Assembly (NCBI GenBank): GCA_018711755.1
Contig: DVHY01000180.1
Coordinates: 1-15,399, forward strand
Source: Candidatus Limivicinus faecipullorum
GTDB lineage: Bacteria > Bacillota > Clostridia > Oscillospirales > Oscillospiraceae
Direction: 5' to 3'
Length of the DNA: 15,399 bases
Position 1 is the first letter of the stretch. Each line of letters begins with the position of its first letter. The notes under the pieces were generated by a model. The model saw only the letters and a list, made by a program, of their open reading frames with translations. It did no database searches and was not told the DNA's origin. Positions 13,337 through 15,399 of this stretch are shown piece by piece. Position numbers and translations under genes: made by a program.

Positions 13337-14743
13337 ATGTTGGACCCTAACACAAGCAAAGGCCCGGACCCCCGGGAAAAATTCCCGGAGGCCGGAGCAG
13401 AAGATACCGAGTTTCAGGAGACCTGGACAGAGGACGCTCAAGTTCAGGAGACCTGGACAGAGGACACCGAGGTTCAGGAGGCCTGGGCAGAGGACACCGA
13501 GGTTCAGGAAACCTGGACAGAGGACGCCCAAGTCCGGGAGGCCGGGGGCGGGGTCTCGTCCCCTCAGGCCCCCGCCGCGCCGGCTGCGGCAAAAGCCGGG
13601 GCCTCAAAGCGCCGGCTTTCCCCCTGGCTGGCGGCGGTCTGCGCCGCAGCGCTGCTGGCGGTTCTGGCGGCCCTGGTCTGTCTCTTCATCGCCGGTTCCC
13701 GGCAGGAGCCCGCCCCGGTATTCGACCTGTACACCTACGACAGCCAGGGCCGGGTAATCACTCACGTGAAACAGCGTGCCGACGGCAGCATATCCTTCCG
13801 CCGGGAGAGCAGCTATGACGACAGCGGCAACCGCACTTCTCTGCGCATATACGACGGCAGCGGAAACCTCAGCTACGGGGAGGAGCGCAGCTATCAGGAC
13901 TCCCTCCTGACGGAAAAGCTCATCATGTCCCCGGAGGGCAGCCTGCTCCAGCGCACCGAGTACGAGTATGACGCCGGGGTGCTCCTGGGCAAAAGCAGCT
14001 ACGACGCCTACGGCAATCTGCTGCAATACATACGCTACACCGCCAACGGCCAGGCCCTGTACTGGGAGATATACGAATACAACCAGCAGCGGCAGGTGAC
14101 CTTGTTCACCCGCTACAGTGCAGACCGCCAGCCGGACTACTGGCGGGAATACATCTATGACGAAAACGGCCTGGAGCTCAGCCGCACCCGCTACGATTCC
14201 CGGGGCGAGATCACGGACCGCAGCGAATATGAATACGATCAGCAGGGCCGCCTGCTGGTCCAGAAGCAGTTCGATTCCACCGGGGAGATGAACACCCAGA
14301 CGGAATTCACCTACAACGAGGACGGCAGCTTCTCCGTATGGACTTATTTCTACGACTATGACGGCACCGTGAGCCGGGAGCTGAGCATCTACGACAAAAA
14401 CGGCAACCGCACCCACTACGCCGCCTATCCCAGCGGCGGCTATCTCAGCCACGGCAGCGACAGCCGCTACGACGAGAAGGGCAACCTGGTGGAGCACTCG
14501 GAGTTCGGCCTCTACGGCGTCACCTACAAGTGGTACACCTACGAGTACGACGAGCAGGGCAGGGAACTGCGGCGCTATACCACCGGCCTCTATGAGCGGC
14601 CCAGCAGCTATGAGAACGTCTACGACCAGGATGGCAACTGCATAGAGCGCATCTACTACGACGAGATGGGCAACGAGACCGACCGGGTTGAAAACCCCGC
14701 CCCGGAAGTCTCCTTCCGCATGATCTACCGCCCGGATTGGTAA
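13337..14743 (+). CDS. Membrane-anchored protein with acidic tandem repeats and a YD/RHS-like repeat ectodomain
   Basis: A 468-residue protein in three parts. Residues 21-70 are five near-identical 10-residue acidic repeats with consensus (A/T)EDTEVQETW. A low-complexity Ala/Pro linker and KRR (91-93) lead to one hydrophobic helix (about 95-120). From about 128 to the end come many irregular tandem units of YD type (YEYDEQGRELR, YDSRGEITDRSEYEYD, IYDKNGNRTH). By the positive-inside rule the acidic repeats are cytoplasmic and the YD region is outside. YD repeats form beta spirals or shells in RHS and teneurin proteins; no toxin domain or RHS core end is present, so it is not a typical RHS toxin. 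GGAGG lies 7 bases before the ATG. It lies 37 bases behind the glycosyltransferase and is followed by a terminator. Function unknown. Confidence 0.85.
   Translation: MLDPNTSKGPDPREKFPEAGAEDTEFQETWTEDAQVQETWTEDTEVQEAWAEDTEVQETWTEDAQVREAGGGVSSPQAPAAPAAAKAGASKRRLSPWLAAVCAAALLAVLAALVCLFIAGSRQEPAPVFDLYTYDSQGRVITHVKQRADGSISFRRESSYDDSGNRTSLRIYDGSGNLSYGEERSYQDSLLTEKLIMSPEGSLLQRTEYEYDAGVLLGKSSYDAYGNLLQYIRYTANGQALYWEIYEYNQQRQVTLFTRYSADRQPDYWREYIYDENGLELSRTRYDSRGEITDRSEYEYDQQGRLLVQKQFDSTGEMNTQTEFTYNEDGSFSVWTYFYDYDGTVSRELSIYDKNGNRTHYAAYPSGGYLSHGSDSRYDEKGNLVEHSEFGLYGVTYKWYTYEYDEQGRELRRYTTGLYERPSSYENVYDQDGNCIERIYYDEMGNETDRVENPAPEVSFRMIYRPDW
13397..13546 (+). repeat. Five tandem 30-bp in-frame repeats
   Basis: Five contiguous 30-base units encode AEDTEFQETW, TEDAQVQETW, TEDTEVQEAW, AEDTEVQETW and TEDAQVREAG. 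The inner three are most alike at DNA level (shared core CAGGAGACCTGGACAGAGGA), suggesting recent slippage or unequal exchange. Unit length is a multiple of three, so copy number can change without a frameshift. Confidence 0.9.
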
Positions 14744-14765
14744 AGTCTGTTGCCATATATATCCT

Positions 14766-14801
14766 GAACAGGCGACGGGAGACCCGCCGCCTGTTCTCTT
14801 T
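14766..14801 (+). terminator. Rho-independent terminator after the YD-repeat gene
   Basis: GAACAGGCG (14766-14774) pairs with CGCCTGTTC (14788-14796), and inside it CGGG-AGA-CCCG adds a second stem. The tail TCTTTATAT is a modest U-tract. It begins 22 bases after the stop codon of the YD-repeat gene and closes that operon. Confidence 0.8.
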
Positions 14802-14842
14802 ATATCCCGCCGTCTCTCCGGCCCGTCCCGGCTCCGCCCGGC

Positions 14843-14953
14843 TCAGGCCGCCTGGTCCTCTATGCCCGCCGCCCGGAGCATATCGTTTATGCTCACGGCG
14901 TAGCCCCGGGTGGGGTCGTTGACAAACACATGGGTACGTCCATGATACCTACA
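14843..14953 (-). pseudogene. Truncated 3' end of an unidentified host gene
   Basis: A minus-strand frame ends at TGA (14843-14845) and reads back through THVFVNDPTRGYAVSINDML and RAAGIEDQAA, GC-rich and protein-like, until it meets the stop codon of the recombinase at 14954-14956. It has no start or ribosome binding site of its own. It looks like the last 30 or so codons of a gene whose front part lies on the far side of an inserted element. It is in the same frame as the recombinase. I do not recognise the parent gene; the stretch could also be chance open frame, since it is short. Confidence 0.45.
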
Positions 14954-15399
14954 TTATAGCTTGGGCAACCGTGGGAAAAGATCTATCTCGATTTTTCCTC
15001 CGGCTTCTCGCTTGTACTCCACCTTACATAGCACGGCTTTAAGTAGTCGGTTTCTTTCTTCCGGACTCATTTCGTAATAGCTTTCAAGTAGCTGCTCAGT
15101 CTGCGGTATCAATTTTGGCAGGGCATCTCTTTCTTCTAATTCACCCCTAGTCTTGTCCAGCTGTTCGAGATATTGTCTTACTTCGTCCATAGACTGCTCT
15201 ATCTTTTCTCGCCGTTCCTTAAAAAGCTCTAGGGTATAGACCCCTTGTTCCACCAGGTCAAAGGCATTGTCCAGTTGCTTTCTCAGCGCAGACATTCTTT
15301 CTTCCTGTTCCGCTCTCATTTCATCGCACCTGGCTATATCTTCGGCGAATCCCTTTGTCTCAATCTTGACCTTGTAACCATCCAACCATTTCCTCAGAG
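14929..15399. mobile_element. One end of an integrated element (serine-recombinase type), continues beyond window
   Basis: The 3' end of a large serine recombinase lies about ten bases inside a sharp change from GC-rich to visibly AT-richer DNA, next to a truncated reading frame. At the change the imperfect dyad CATGG-GTACGT-CCATG (14929-14944) is a candidate attachment core. Recombinase genes of integrative elements commonly lie at the very end of the element beside the att site. The other end and cargo are outside the window. Confidence 0.6.
14954..15399 (-). CDS. Large serine recombinase, C-terminal part (5' partial)
   Basis: The frame runs open to the right edge, giving the last 147 residues; a TTG at 15385 is not a real start because the frame continues upstream (LRKWLDGYKVK). 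The visible part is a long charged coiled coil (about KGFAEDIARCDEMRAEQEER through QLDKTRGELEERDALPKLIP) and then YYEMSPEERNRLLKAVLCKVEYKR, with the short beta-strand end EIDLFPRLPKL. That order, a coiled coil after the zinc-ribbon domain and a final VxYKR..G.IEI strand, is typical of large serine integrases of Firmicute phages and conjugative elements, where the coiled coil controls integration versus excision. The catalytic serine domain is outside the window, so activity cannot be judged. Base composition is clearly more AT-rich than the neighbours, consistent with horizontal origin. Confidence 0.78.
   Translation of the reverse strand, partial: LRKWLDGYKVKIETKGFAEDIARCDEMRAEQEERMSALRKQLDNAFDLVEQGVYTLELFKERREKIEQSMDEVRQYLEQLDKTRGELEERDALPKLIPQTEQLLESYYEMSPEERNRLLKAVLCKVEYKREAGGKIEIDLFPRLPKL

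Noticed and set aside
12163..13359. A 398-codon minus-strand frame opposite the glycosyltransferase
   Set aside because: It is a shadow of a gene with clear GT2 motifs, and no ribosome binding site or domain is seen.
13397..13546. CRISPR-like array
   Set aside because: The units are contiguous with no spacers and are in frame within a coding gene.
13334..13607. Minus-strand frames with Leu/Cys/Pro or Pro/Arg repeats over the 30-bp units
   Set aside because: The repetition comes only from the repeats in the plus-strand coding sequence.
13337..14743. An RHS-type toxin delivered to neighbours
   Set aside because: The YD region is short, lacks the RHS core end motif and any variable C-terminal toxin, and no immunity gene follows.

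Overview
The window looks like a chromosomal segment of a GC-rich Firmicute, most likely a gut-type Clostridia (Oscillospiraceae-like). The grounds are the clostridial fused PurL with a C-terminal glutaminase domain, a formate-tetrahydrofolate ligase, a BlaI/M56 regulatory pair, strong AGGAGG-type ribosome binding sites, and GC-rich coding DNA that nevertheless uses ATA (Ile) and AGG (Arg) freely. This assignment is inferred from gene content, not from a marker gene. There is no rRNA, tRNA or CRISPR array, and no stretch over 300 bases without a gene. The longest non-coding gaps, about 170-190 bases, lie around 11400-11565 and 14744-14953.

Layout: (1) 1-3141, plus strand: a purine and one-carbon operon (3' end of purL, fhs, rdgB) closed by a bidirectional terminator. 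(2) 3161-6965, minus strand: a small ribbon-helix-helix regulator with a palindrome over its own -10 box, preceded by a BlaI-type repressor and a large M56 (BlaR1/MecR1-like) membrane metalloprotease. In place of a beta-lactam-binding sensor the M56 protein carries two tandem VanY-like (M15B) domains that have lost every zinc ligand. (3) 6976-11475, minus strand: trkA-trkH (potassium uptake), then an inositol-monophosphatase-family gene and a biotin-protein ligase, both pairs translationally coupled by ATGA overlaps. (4) 11469-14800, plus strand: a divergent operon of a DUF2461 protein, a family-2 glycosyltransferase and a single-pass membrane protein with acidic 10-residue tandem repeats inside and a YD/RHS-like repeat ectodomain outside. 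(5) 14843-15399: a short truncated host reading frame abuts the 3' end of a large serine recombinase in AT-richer DNA, apparently one end of an integrated mobile element.

The most interesting system is the BlaI/M56 pair. The protease core and repressor are conventional, and the promoter has an 18-bp repeated operator-like element on each side of the start site. The sensor appears to be a duplicated dead D-Ala-D-Ala carboxypeptidase fold, which suggests that peptidoglycan stem peptides, rather than beta-lactams, are the signal. The second most interesting items are the acidic-repeat/YD-repeat surface protein and the recombinase junction at the right edge.
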